A stretch of DNA of 8,811 nucleotides from an uncultured Eubacteriales bacterium (GCA_902797515.1 CADBSX010000017.1:1-8811), one strand, 5' to 3'. Counted from the stretch's first letter, positions 1 through 6,014 are shown. Notes: a model not told the origin generated them from the sequence alone. Translations and numbers: made by a program.

Positions 1-1032
1 AAGCGGTATTCTTTTGAAACCGACGAGAATTTCGTAAGGGATAGTGCCGACTTTTCGCGCTATCTCTTCCGCGGTTATCTCTTCGTTTCCCTGTCTCCCG
101 AGAAAGACCGCCGTATCTCCCGCCTTAACGCTCTCGTCCGCCTCGGAAAAACACATGTCCATACATATCCGACCTATTACCTTTCTTCTCTTGCCGCCGA
201 TAAGTATATAGCCGCCCGAATACGCCCTCGGAAGTCCGTCGGCGTAGCCGAGAGCCACGGTCGCGACCGTCTCGCCGCCGCTCGCGACGTATTCCCCGCC
301 GTAACCTACGGTTTCGCCCGTTTCGAGCCGCGCCGTCCTTATCACTCTGCCGAAAACGGTAAGGGCGGGCGAAACGCCTTCCGCGCCGTAACCGTAAAGC
401 CCTATACCGAGTCTCACCGCGTCGAAAAATACGTCGCCGTATTTTAAGGCGTCCGTCGCGGCGATATGGCGGGGAACGGAAAAGGGGATAAGCCCAGCCA
501 TATATCCGAACGCGCGTTTCTGCCGCTCTCTCGCGTCTTTATCCGACGGATCGTAAAAATGCGAAAACACGCCCGTTATCTCTACGTTCTTATTTCCGAC
601 GGCGGCTCGGAGAATCGCCGAAAGTTCCCTTTCGGTCTTTACGCCTATTCTGTTCATTCCGCTGTCGATCGCTATCTGTATCTTCGCCGCTTTCCCGATT
701 TTTCGGGATATTCCGGTCAGTTCCGCTATATCCCTCTCTTCCCAGACTGAAATTTCAACGCCCTTTTCGACGAGAAATTCGCGCTCTTCTCTTTCCGAGC
801 CGCCGAGAAGAATTACGCTTTTTTCGGCGAAAAGTATTTCTTCCGCCTCTTTTGCCGTCGCGACCGCGAAACCGTCCGCATCCGCGAGCGCGGCGGCGAC
901 TTTTTTCGCCCCGTGCCCGTAAGCGTCCGCTTTTAAAACGCATATCGCTTTGACTTCTTTTTTAAAACCGCTCTTTAACGCCGAAAAGTTTTTCGCTATC
1001 CTTTCGGTATCCGCCTTTATTCCCGCTCGCAT
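1..1032 (-). CDS. alr: Alanine racemase (3' end cut by window)
   Basis: PLP-dependent cytoplasmic enzyme that interconverts L- and D-alanine, supplying D-Ala for peptidoglycan. Translating the minus strand gives 344 residues. The PLP-binding lysine is K34 in VLKADAYGHGA, the classic Alr signature. Further family landmarks are a HF pair in GVFSHF (substrate-domain barrel), VRLGIGLYGYG, the catalytic tyrosine Y244 in VGYGGEY, GYADGLPRAYSGG, and VIGRICMDM near the C-terminus. The frame is still open at base 1 (last residues GFKRIPL), so the final 10 to 30 residues lie outside the window. The start is ATG at 1030-1032, because an in-frame TAA follows shortly upstream and no other start codon lies between. 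There is no Shine-Dalgarno sequence, and a TATAAT sits nine bases upstream, suggesting a leaderless or nearly leaderless mRNA. The gene is divergent from an aminopeptidase gene. Identification is firm. Confidence 0.97.
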   Translation of the reverse strand, partial: MRAGIKADTERIAKNFSALKSGFKKEVKAICVLKADAYGHGAKKVAAALADADGFAVATAKEAEEILFAEKSVILLGGSEREEREFLVEKGVEISVWEERDIAELTGISRKIGKAAKIQIAIDSGMNRIGVKTERELSAILRAAVGNKNVEITGVFSHFYDPSDKDARERQKRAFGYMAGLIPFSVPRHIAATDALKYGDVFFDAVRLGIGLYGYGAEGVSPALTVFGRVIRTARLETGETVGYGGEYVASGGETVATVALGYADGLPRAYSGGYILIGGKRRKVIGRICMDMCFSEADESVKAGDTAVFLGRQGNEEITAEEIARKVGTIPYEILVGFKRIPL

Positions 1033-1041
1033 TACCGTATC

Positions 1042-1047
1042 ATTATA
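1042..1047 (-). promoter_or_regulatory. Putative -10 box of alr, nearly leaderless
   Basis: On the minus strand a perfect TATAAT ends ten bases before the alr ATG. Transcription from it would start about three bases upstream of, or at, the start codon. No good -35 hexamer is seen at 17 bases (the position holds GAACTT). Assignment rests on the perfect -10 and the missing Shine-Dalgarno. Confidence 0.45.
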
Positions 1048-1058
1048 TTAGATTTTTC

Positions 1059-1107
1059 AAAAAAAAGTTCGCCGCTCGGCGGGCGATTTTGCCCGCCGAG
1101 CGGCGAA
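1059..1107 (-). terminator. Strong intrinsic terminator pointing towards alr
   Basis: A perfect inverted repeat has 17-base arms at 1068-1084 and 1091-1107 and a six-base loop. On the minus strand the stem is followed by one C and then eight Ts (1059-1066), a textbook intrinsic terminator. On the plus strand nothing like a T tract follows, so it acts only leftward. It lies between the divergent alr and aminopeptidase promoters rather than behind a visible gene, which is unusual. Confidence 0.75.
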
Positions 1108-1111
1108 ACGC

Positions 1112-1140
1112 TTTACACGGAGCGCGTTTTGTGTTATAAT
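1112..1140 (+). promoter_or_regulatory. Sigma-A-type promoter of the M18 aminopeptidase
   Basis: TTTACA at 1112-1117, a 17-base spacer, and a perfect TATAAT at 1135-1140. Expected transcription start is near 1147, leaving a short leader with AAAAGGA before the ATG at 1171. The box begins four bases after the terminator stem ends. Confidence 0.85.
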
Positions 1141-1170
1141 TTCCGAAAAAAGAAAAGGATATATCTGTAT

Positions 1171-2433
1171 ATGCACTCGCTTGCGGAATTTACCGAAAAA
1201 TCGCTGACCGCGTTTCACGCGCGGGATAACCTCGCAAAAATACTCTCCGAAAACGGCTTTGCAGAACTCAAAGAAACGGAAGAGTGGAAAATAGAAAAGG
1301 GCGGGAAATATTACGTTTCGAGAAACGGCTCTTCCCTTATTGCGTTCAAAGCGGGCGAATATCTCTCGTTCAACATAGTCGCCTCGCACGCCGATTCGCC
1401 CTGTTTCAAACTGAAAAATAATCCCGAAATAAAGACGGAAAACTACGTTAAATACAACGTCGAAAGGTACGGCGGCGGCATTTTTTACTCGTGGCTCGAC
1501 AGACCTCTGAAAGTCGCGGGAAGAGTGATCGTCGAAAAAGACGGAAAACTCACGGCGAAAACCTTCGTTTCCGAAAAGACGGTCGTGATACCGTCGGTCG
1601 CGATACACTTCAACAGAACGGCGAACGACGGGATAAAACTCAATCCGCAAGTAGATATGTGCCCGATAGCGGGACTTGACGGAAACGGGGATATAGCCGA
1701 AGAACTCGCGAAATTCGCGGGGGACGGAAAAGTCGCGGACTGCGACTTGTATCTCGTCTCCGACCAAAAGCCGTTCTATTCGGGATATAAAGGCGAACTT
1801 CTCTCTTCGCCGAGGATAGACAATCTTTCGAGCGCGCTCTCTTCCGCGGACGCCCTTATAAACTGCGACGCGAAAGCCTTTCCCGTCGTATTCGTCGCGG
1901 ATAACGAGGAAGTCGGAAGTTCGACGAAACAGGGCGCGGGCTCGAAATTTTTATACGACGTTTTAAAGCGGATAGCCGAATGCTATGCGGGAAATATCGA
2001 CGTCGCGCTCGCGAACTCTTTTATGCTGTCTTTCGACAACGCGCACGCCGTTCATCCGAACCACGCGGAACTGTCCGATCCGACTAACAAAGTTACGCTC
2101 GGCGGGGGAATAGTGATCAAGCACCACGCGGGGCAAAACTACACGACGGACGGTTTCTCTTCCGCGATAGCGAAAAAGATATTCGACGCGGCGGGCGCGA
2201 AGTATCAGGACTTCTATATGCGTTCCGACCTTCCCTGCGGGGGCACGCTCGGCGCGATAAGTTCGGGAAACGTTTCGATAAAATGCGCGGATATAGGACT
2301 GCCGCAACTCGCGATGCACTCGGCGGTCGAAACGATGGCGGTTTCCGACTACGAAGAGGGATTGAAGGGCATAACGGCTTTCCTGTCGGCGAGGATAATA
2401 TCCGACGGCGACAAAACGACGGAAATATTATAA
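1171..2433 (+). CDS. M18-family zinc aminopeptidase
   Basis: A 420-residue metallo-aminopeptidase of family M18 (relatives: yeast aminopeptidase I, aspartyl aminopeptidase, bacterial ApeB). It removes N-terminal residues from peptides in the cytoplasm using two metal ions, usually zinc. Visible motifs are ASHADSP (H73, D75), RIDNLSS (D217, bridging metal ligand), the VADNEEVGSS block (E246/E247: catalytic base and metal ligand), SFDNAHAVHPNH (D289), KHHAGQNYTTD, SDLPCGGTLG, and a late LAMHSAVE carrying the last histidine ligand (H383). All expected metal ligands are present and the length is normal. The start at 1171 is chosen because the in-frame ATG at 1129 lies upstream of the expected transcription start and overlaps the -10 region. 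AGAAAAGGA at 1151-1159 serves the 1171 start. The gene is monocistronic, between its own promoter and a bidirectional terminator. Exact peptide preference cannot be read from sequence. Confidence 0.95.
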   Translation: MHSLAEFTEKSLTAFHARDNLAKILSENGFAELKETEEWKIEKGGKYYVSRNGSSLIAFKAGEYLSFNIVASHADSPCFKLKNNPEIKTENYVKYNVERYGGGIFYSWLDRPLKVAGRVIVEKDGKLTAKTFVSEKTVVIPSVAIHFNRTANDGIKLNPQVDMCPIAGLDGNGDIAEELAKFAGDGKVADCDLYLVSDQKPFYSGYKGELLSSPRIDNLSSALSSADALINCDAKAFPVVFVADNEEVGSSTKQGAGSKFLYDVLKRIAECYAGNIDVALANSFMLSFDNAHAVHPNHAELSDPTNKVTLGGGIVIKHHAGQNYTTDGFSSAIAKKIFDAAGAKYQDFYMRSDLPCGGTLGAISSGNVSIKCADIGLPQLAMHSAVETMAVSDYEEGLKGITAFLSARIISDGDKTTEIL

Positions 2434-2454
2434 AACCGCGAATTACGCATCAAA

Positions 2455-2487
2455 AAAGGACCGCTCGAAAGCGATCCTTTATTTTTT
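2455..2487. terminator. Bidirectional intrinsic terminator
   Basis: Stem arms 2455-2465 and 2470-2480 (11 pairs with one C·A mismatch) enclose a CGAA loop. A run of Ts (2482-2487) follows on the plus strand, and a run of As (2452-2457) precedes it, giving a T run on the minus strand. It ends the aminopeptidase gene from the left and the lipoprotein gene from the right. Confidence 0.87.
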
Positions 2488-2493
2488 GACTTT

Positions 2494-3468
2494 TCAGCCC
2501 TGATTTTGCCCTGAAACGCAACGGTACTCGCCCGTTCTTATCTCGCAGACGTCGGGATCGTAGCCGTAGCCTTCGATCGCGACGACGTTGTTTACGGTAA
2601 ACCGTCCTTCCTCGCGAGCCGCGCCGAACGAACCGTAAACGTTGAAATTAGGCGGGAAATCCTGTCCGCTTTGCATTCCGTACGTCCTTTTCTGGTCGGC
2701 GTCGGGCAAAAATCCCGGATGATAGTCTATCCATAAAAAGATCTTGTCTGTCTGATTTCCTATGAAAAACGTGCCTTCAACCGTTTTTCCGTCGTATTCA
2801 TAGCGGAAAAGCAAAATGCCGTAAGCGGGATAAGTGGTCATAAAAGTGAATACCGCGCCGTCGTCGTTTACGTATTCTCCGTTAGGGAAATAATATTCTT
2901 CGGCGCGTTTCGCGTCGTGTTTATATTCTTTGAGTTCCGAGTTCTCTTTAACGTAAGTGCCGAATTTAAAGGGCATTTCGCTCATGCGGTAATAGTGGCA
3001 ACGCGGAGTGCCGGAATAAGACAAATCGATTTCCCGCTCTTCGATCATTACCGTAAATTTAGTAAAATCGGTCTTAAAATCTTCCGTGTAGCAGTAGAGC
3101 CAATCTCTGTGTCTTTTATCGCCCTTTATCTCGAAACCGATACTTAAAGGCGTGGAAACGTCTTCGCCTTCTCCCCTGTAAACGACTCTGTAAGCGCCGT
3201 CGCGGACGAGTTCGCCGTTTTCGTAATACTCGAATTTCATCACGTTTTCCGAGCCGTCGAAAATAAAATAATCGTCGGTCGGCTCGTTCGTGTCAAAATC
3301 GAGATATATCCACTTGCCCGTGGTCTCGACGCTCTTATCGAACATCCGTTCGACCGTTTGGTCGGAATTCGCCTGGAATATATCTTTTAACAAATCGCAG
3401 CCCGTCGCGAAAAAAACGCAAGCGGACGAACATAACGAAACAATAAACGCTATCGTTTTTTTGATCAT
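2494..3468 (-). CDS. Putative lipoprotein, family not recognised
   Basis: A 324-residue protein with a lipoprotein signal: basic MIKK, a hydrophobic stretch (residues 5-22) and a lipobox-like ATGC with candidate lipidated cysteine C24. The mature part is hydrophilic and rich in aromatic residues and in short alternating stretches that suggest beta structure. I recognise no domain, so no function is proposed. It is expected to be anchored on the outer face of the membrane. The ATG is preceded by CGGTGA only a few bases away, a mediocre ribosome binding site. No clear promoter is visible in the 68 bases separating it from the rubrerythrin gene upstream. It may therefore be expressed by read-through past the hairpin at 3493-3524. 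Its own transcript ends at the bidirectional terminator to its left. The coding call is supported by the signal peptide, full-length frame and fitting terminator. Confidence 0.85.
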   Translation of the reverse strand: MIKKTIAFIVSLCSSACVFFATGCDLLKDIFQANSDQTVERMFDKSVETTGKWIYLDFDTNEPTDDYFIFDGSENVMKFEYYENGELVRDGAYRVVYRGEGEDVSTPLSIGFEIKGDKRHRDWLYCYTEDFKTDFTKFTVMIEEREIDLSYSGTPRCHYYRMSEMPFKFGTYVKENSELKEYKHDAKRAEEYYFPNGEYVNDDGAVFTFMTTYPAYGILLFRYEYDGKTVEGTFFIGNQTDKIFLWIDYHPGFLPDADQKRTYGMQSGQDFPPNFNVYGSFGAAREEGRFTVNNVVAIEGYGYDPDVCEIRTGEYRCVSGQNQG

Positions 3469-3477
3469 TTTTCACCG

Positions 3478-3524
3478 ATAAATCAAATAGACCGCGACGC
3501 GACGAAGAACTTCGCCGCGTCGCG
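3478..3524 (-). terminator. GC-rich hairpin after the rubrerythrin gene, weak terminator
   Basis: Arms 3493-3507 and 3510-3524 form 15 pairs with one A·C mismatch. On the minus strand the stem is followed by a T-rich but interrupted tail (CTATTTGATTTAT), so termination may be partial. It lies between the rubrerythrin stop codon and the lipoprotein start. Confidence 0.5.
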
Positions 3525-3536
3525 ACCGTTTGAAAA

Positions 3537-4139
3537 TTATTTTCCGAAATATCTGTCCAAAAGACCTTTGAAAGCCTTTCCGTGACGGGCTTCGTCGCGG
3601 GCGATCTCGTGAACGGCGTCGTGTATCGCGTCGAGATTAAGCGCCTTCGCCTTCTTCGCAAGCGCGGTCTTTCCCGCGTTCGCGCCGTTTTCCGCGGCGA
3701 CGCGCATCCGAAGATTTTTCTCGGTGCTGTCGGTCACGACTTCTCCGAGCATCTCCGCGTATTTAGCCGCGTGTTCCGCCTCTTCCCAAGCCGCTTTTTC
3801 AAAATACGCGCCTACTTCCGCGTAACCTTCGCGGTAGGCGACTCTCGCCATGGCAAGATACATTCCGACTTCGCCGCACTCGCCGTTAAAGTCCATTTTA
3901 AGCCCTGTTTTGATCTCTTCGTCAACGTCTTTCGCGACGCCGACGACGTGTTCCGCCGCCCAAGACGTTTCTTCGCTCTGTACGGTGAATTTTTCCCCGG
4001 GACATTTGCATATCGGACATTTTTCCGGTGCCTCGTCCCCTTCGTGTACGTATCCGCATATCGGACAAACAAATTTTTTCATTTCCTTTACCTCCACGTG
4101 TTGTTTTATCAAAGCGTCGGGATCTACGATCTTTTTCAC
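3537..4139 (-). CDS. Rubredoxin-domain rubrerythrin (reverse rubrerythrin type)
   Basis: A non-haem di-iron protein expected to reduce hydrogen peroxide to water in the cytoplasm, receiving electrons through its own rubredoxin domain. From the GTG start the product has 200 residues. The rubredoxin-like Fe(Cys)4 site is C25/C28 and C41/C44 ([14 protein letters not shown]). The ferritin-like four-helix domain follows, roughly residues 80-198, with EEAEHA (E119/E120, H123) and DEARHG (E183, H186) plus further glutamates E87 and E90. Rubredoxin at the N-terminus is the 'reverse' order known from anaerobic clostridia. Two in-frame starts look good. GTG 4139 has AAAGGAG eight bases upstream. ATG 4082 (M20, MKKFVC) has GGAGG eight bases upstream and fits the usual family N-terminus better. 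The longer form is given because the promoter places the GTG in the leader. The family call is firm; the start is uncertain. Confidence 0.93.
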   Translation of the reverse strand: MKKIVDPDALIKQHVEVKEMKKFVCPICGYVHEGDEAPEKCPICKCPGEKFTVQSEETSWAAEHVVGVAKDVDEEIKTGLKMDFNGECGEVGMYLAMARVAYREGYAEVGAYFEKAAWEEAEHAAKYAEMLGEVVTDSTEKNLRMRVAAENGANAGKTALAKKAKALNLDAIHDAVHEIARDEARHGKAFKGLLDRYFGK

Positions 4140-4169
4140 ACCGTTTTCTCCTTTATCTTTCCTTTATTT

Positions 4170-4198
4170 ATGATAAACGAAAAACCGCGTTTTGTCAA
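4170..4198 (-). promoter_or_regulatory. Promoter of the rubrerythrin gene
   Basis: Minus strand: perfect TTGACA (4193-4198), a 17-base spacer, and TATCAT (4170-4175). Expected transcription start is near 4163, about 24 bases before the GTG. The -35 box contains the TGA stop codon of the upstream EamA gene (4195-4197). Confidence 0.88.
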
Positions 4199-5133
4199 CC
4201 GATTTCCGAATTTTCGTTATCTTTATAGTTTTTCAAAAACAATTTCGGACCGAGTTCGTTCATCAGTTCCGCGATAAACACTATCGCGAAACCTATTATA
4301 ATATACACTTCGAGCGTTCTGCCGCCGACCAAGACGTCGAAAAACACGCCGAACACCGATTCGAGGCTCAAAATAAGCGAAGTTACGGTAGGATTAGTCC
4401 ATTTCTGACCTATCATCTGCCCGAACTGCGCGAAACACGTCGCGAAAAACGCGAGATAGAGTATTTTCCGGACCGCGTCGAAACCTATGGAAAACTCCGA
4501 GCCGTACAGCGGAAATTCGTAAACGCAGGTTATCGCCGTAAAGATAACGGCGACCGCGCTTATCTCGACGAAAAGCAGACACACGGGATCTTCTTCCGAA
4601 ACATATTTGTCGATAAAAACTATCTGAAGGGCGTAAAACAGTCCGCATCCGACCGAGAGGACGTTGCCGAGAGTTTCAGTATCCCCCGCGACTTCTTTCT
4701 TGCCTATGACCGCTATGAACGCTATGCCGAGAAGGCACAGAAAAGTCGCCGCGACGTTGAACGCGTTCGGTTTTTTCCCGACGAACAGCCACGCGAGAAA
4801 AGGAACTATAACGCAGTAAGTCGCCGTTAAAAATGCGTTTTTCGACGCCGTGGTGTATTTTAAGCCGAGAGTCTGAACGCCGTACGCGAACGCGAGGACA
4901 ATACCGAGAAAAAGACCTTTGATCAAGGTCTTTTTAGTCATTTTCTTAAACCTCTTCGCGCCGAGAACGGCCAGAAGAGCCGCCGCTATCACGAACCTCG
5001 CCGCGAGCGTGAAAAAAGTAAAATTGCCCCCGCCTATTTTTTCGAGAGTATCTTTCAGGACAATGAACGAACTCCCCCATATTATCGTCGTAGCGAGCAG
5101 CAATAATTTTCCGAAAAAACTTTTTTTGTTCAT
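4195..5133 (-). CDS. EamA/DMT-family transporter
   Basis: A 312-residue integral membrane protein of the drug/metabolite transporter superfamily, with about ten hydrophobic segments in two EamA repeats (roughly residues 8-145 and 154-293). Typical signatures are IIWGSSFIVLK (17-27) in helix 1, the first-repeat end GLKYTTASKNAFLTATYCVIVP (read as residues 90-111), and LILSLESVFGVFF (253-265) in the second repeat. A hydrophilic tail of about 15 residues ends the protein. Members export amino acids, nucleotides or other small metabolites; the substrate cannot be told from sequence. The ATG is fixed, because an in-frame TAA lies immediately before it, and it has no Shine-Dalgarno. It follows rpmF by 45 bases and is probably part of the DUF177–rpmF transcript. 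No terminator separates it from the rubrerythrin promoter, so some read-through is likely. Confidence 0.93.
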   Translation of the reverse strand: MNKKSFFGKLLLLATTIIWGSSFIVLKDTLEKIGGGNFTFFTLAARFVIAAALLAVLGAKRFKKMTKKTLIKGLFLGIVLAFAYGVQTLGLKYTTASKNAFLTATYCVIVPFLAWLFVGKKPNAFNVAATFLCLLGIAFIAVIGKKEVAGDTETLGNVLSVGCGLFYALQIVFIDKYVSEEDPVCLLFVEISAVAVIFTAITCVYEFPLYGSEFSIGFDAVRKILYLAFFATCFAQFGQMIGQKWTNPTVTSLILSLESVFGVFFDVLVGGRTLEVYIIIGFAIVFIAELMNELGPKLFLKNYKDNENSEIG

Positions 5134-5143
5134 TTAACGAAAA

Positions 5144-5191
5144 CAAGGCATACGGCAAGCAGCCGAATAAAAACGTTTTTATTCTGCCTTG
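5144..5191 (-). other. Multi-stem structure at the rpmF–EamA junction
   Basis: Outer arms CAAGGCA (5144-5150) and TGCCTTG (5185-5191) are perfectly complementary. They enclose two further inverted repeats: CGGC/GCCG (5153-5156 with 5162-5165) and an AT-rich perfect palindrome (5165-5184). Together they could fold as a three-way junction in RNA. It covers the last codons and stop of rpmF. On the minus strand the outer stem is followed by TTTTCG, so partial termination or mRNA processing is conceivable. Confidence 0.45.
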
Positions 5192-5379
5192 GATTCTTTG
5201 GCGGATTTGTCTATAACCAAAGTTCCGTCGTAATAACCGCACTTAGGACATACCTGATGCGACGCTTTGAGTTCGTGACACTGCGGACACTCGACAAGCG
5301 TCGGGGCTTTTACCTTGTAATTGTTTGCAAATCTCTTGTTTCCTCTCTGTTTGGAAACTTTATGCTTAGGAACAGCCAT
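5179..5379 (-). CDS. rpmF: 50S ribosomal protein L32
   Basis: A 66-residue protein of the large ribosomal subunit. The N-terminus MAVPKHKVSKQRGNKR is the standard L32 start. A zinc ribbon follows with C31/C34 and C44/C47 (CPQC and CPKCGYYDG), so this is the zinc-binding form of L32 rather than the cysteine-free paralogue used by some bacteria under zinc limitation. The ATG has a good ribosome binding site (AGAGGTGA, about six bases upstream). The gene starts two bases after the DUF177 stop codon, the classic yceD–rpmF pair, and is transcribed from the promoter upstream of DUF177. Its final codons form one arm of the folded element at 5144-5191. No anomalies; identification is firm. Confidence 0.98.
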   Translation of the reverse strand: MAVPKHKVSKQRGNKRFANNYKVKAPTLVECPQCHELKASHQVCPKCGYYDGTLVIDKSAKESKAE

Positions 5380-5381
5380 AT

Positions 5382-5840
5382 TTATTCACCTCTCTCGTTA
5401 TTATTACAATTGCATTGCTCTTTGTTAAGGTTTATTCCGCAGACCGGACACAAGCCTTTGCAGTTATCCCCGCAAAGCACGGAATACGGAAAAGACAGAA
5501 TAACCGCGTCTTTTACCATATCGGTAAGATCAACCGTTTCCTTATAGTAAGGATAGGCGTCTTTATTTTCGCCGTTCTCGGAAAAAACCTCGTCGAAAGC
5601 GACGGTCTTTTTATAAGTCACAGGCTCGAAACATCTCGAACAGCGCGTAGATATCCCGTAACTTATCTTCCCTTCCGCGTAAACTTCGCCGTCGCCCGTC
5701 GTAAGACGTCCCTCGACGGTAACGGGGAAAGCGAAAGACGAAAAAGGAAGAGTTATAAGAGAATCCTCCGCGGGAAAATCGAAACGGAAATCCGTTTCCC
5801 TTATTCCCCTGAACTTCAATTTCTTTAAGTCTATTACCAT
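5382..5840 (-). CDS. DUF177 (YceD-family) protein
   Basis: A 152-residue protein of the DUF177 family (E. coli YceD, Bacillus YlbN). It is almost always encoded just before rpmF and has been implicated in large-subunit rRNA or ribosome metabolism. Visible features are MVIDLKKLKF at the N-terminus, a central CSRC pair, then the family C-terminal cluster CGDNCKGLCPVCGINLN and CNCNN, which probably holds a metal. ATG 5838-5840 is chosen over the in-frame TTG at 5847-5849; neither has a Shine-Dalgarno. Expected transcription start is near 5868, leaving a leader of about 28 bases. It is the first gene of the minus-strand run DUF177–rpmF–EamA. In many bacteria plsX and fab genes follow rpmF; here they do not. 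Confidence 0.93.
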   Translation of the reverse strand: MVIDLKKLKFRGIRETDFRFDFPAEDSLITLPFSSFAFPVTVEGRLTTGDGEVYAEGKISYGISTRCSRCFEPVTYKKTVAFDEVFSENGENKDAYPYYKETVDLTDMVKDAVILSFPYSVLCGDNCKGLCPVCGINLNKEQCNCNNNERGE

Positions 5841-5874
5841 TGACCGCAACCGATAAGTTTATCAAGCAGAGTCA

Positions 5875-5903
5875 ATTATATATTATTTTTTCGTTATTGT
5901 CAA
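5875..5903 (-). promoter_or_regulatory. Consensus promoter of DUF177–rpmF
   Basis: Minus strand: perfect TTGACA (5898-5903), exactly 17 bases, perfect TATAAT (5875-5880), with an A-rich stretch upstream of the -35. It is the best match to the housekeeping sigma-factor consensus in the window, fitting high constitutive expression of a ribosomal protein operon. Confidence 0.92.
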
Positions 5904-5953
5904 TTTTTTTAAGCGAAATTCCCGAAAATGATCACTAATTTTTTATTTTGTTT

Positions 5954-5988
5954 ATTTACTTGTAAATTTATAAAAAGTATGATATAAT
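5954..5988 (+). promoter_or_regulatory. Promoter with overlapping palindrome, dehydrogenase-like gene
   Basis: TTGTAA (5960-5965), a 17-base spacer and perfect TATAAT (5983-5988), with expected start near 5995. The -35 overlaps an inverted repeat ATTTAC-TT-GTAAAT (5954-5967) that could be an operator. A second small palindrome TTTATAAA (5967-5974) lies in the spacer. No regulator is identified. Confidence 0.7.
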
Positions 5989-5995
5989 ATCTACC

Positions 5996-6014
5996 GTCGG
6001 CACGTAGAGCCGAC
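5996..6014 (+). other. Hairpin at the 5' end of the dehydrogenase-like mRNA
   Basis: GTCGGC (5996-6001) pairs with GCCGAC (6009-6014) around a seven-base loop. It would sit almost at the 5' terminus of the transcript and just before the ribosome binding site AAAAGGA (6016-6022). A 5' stabilising stem is one possible role. There is no T tract, so it is not a terminator. Confidence 0.5.

Noticed and set aside
466..943. Open frames on either strand inside the first kilobase
   Set aside because: The region is fully explained by the alanine racemase frame, which runs off the left edge and contains all expected motifs.
1129..1170. Upstream in-frame ATG giving a 434-residue aminopeptidase
   Set aside because: It overlaps the -10 box and lies before the expected transcription start; the added residues do not resemble the family, and the ribosome site serves 1171.
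1057..1767. A 236-codon minus-strand open frame opposite the aminopeptidase
   Set aside because: It is a shadow of a well-supported M18 gene, with no ribosome site; its end runs through the terminator stem.
4155..4185. Possible PerR-type operator at the rubrerythrin promoter (TTTAT...ATAAA)
   Set aside because: The symmetry is only five bases per arm in A/T-rich DNA and does not match the TTATAATNATTATAA consensus well enough.
3582..4277. A 231-codon plus-strand open frame opposite the rubrerythrin gene
   Set aside because: It lies antisense to a gene with clear metal-binding motifs, has low-complexity Arg/Phe-rich composition, and arises from the NCG codon bias of the real gene.
4192..4830. 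A 212-codon plus-strand open frame opposite the EamA gene
   Set aside because: Its translation is charged and repetitive with no recognisable domain, while the minus strand encodes a clean ten-helix transporter.
5951..5990. Rex-type redox operator at the dehydrogenase-like promoter
   Set aside because: The palindrome ATTTAC-TT-GTAAAT has neither the TTGTGA-type half-sites nor the longer spacing of Rex sites.
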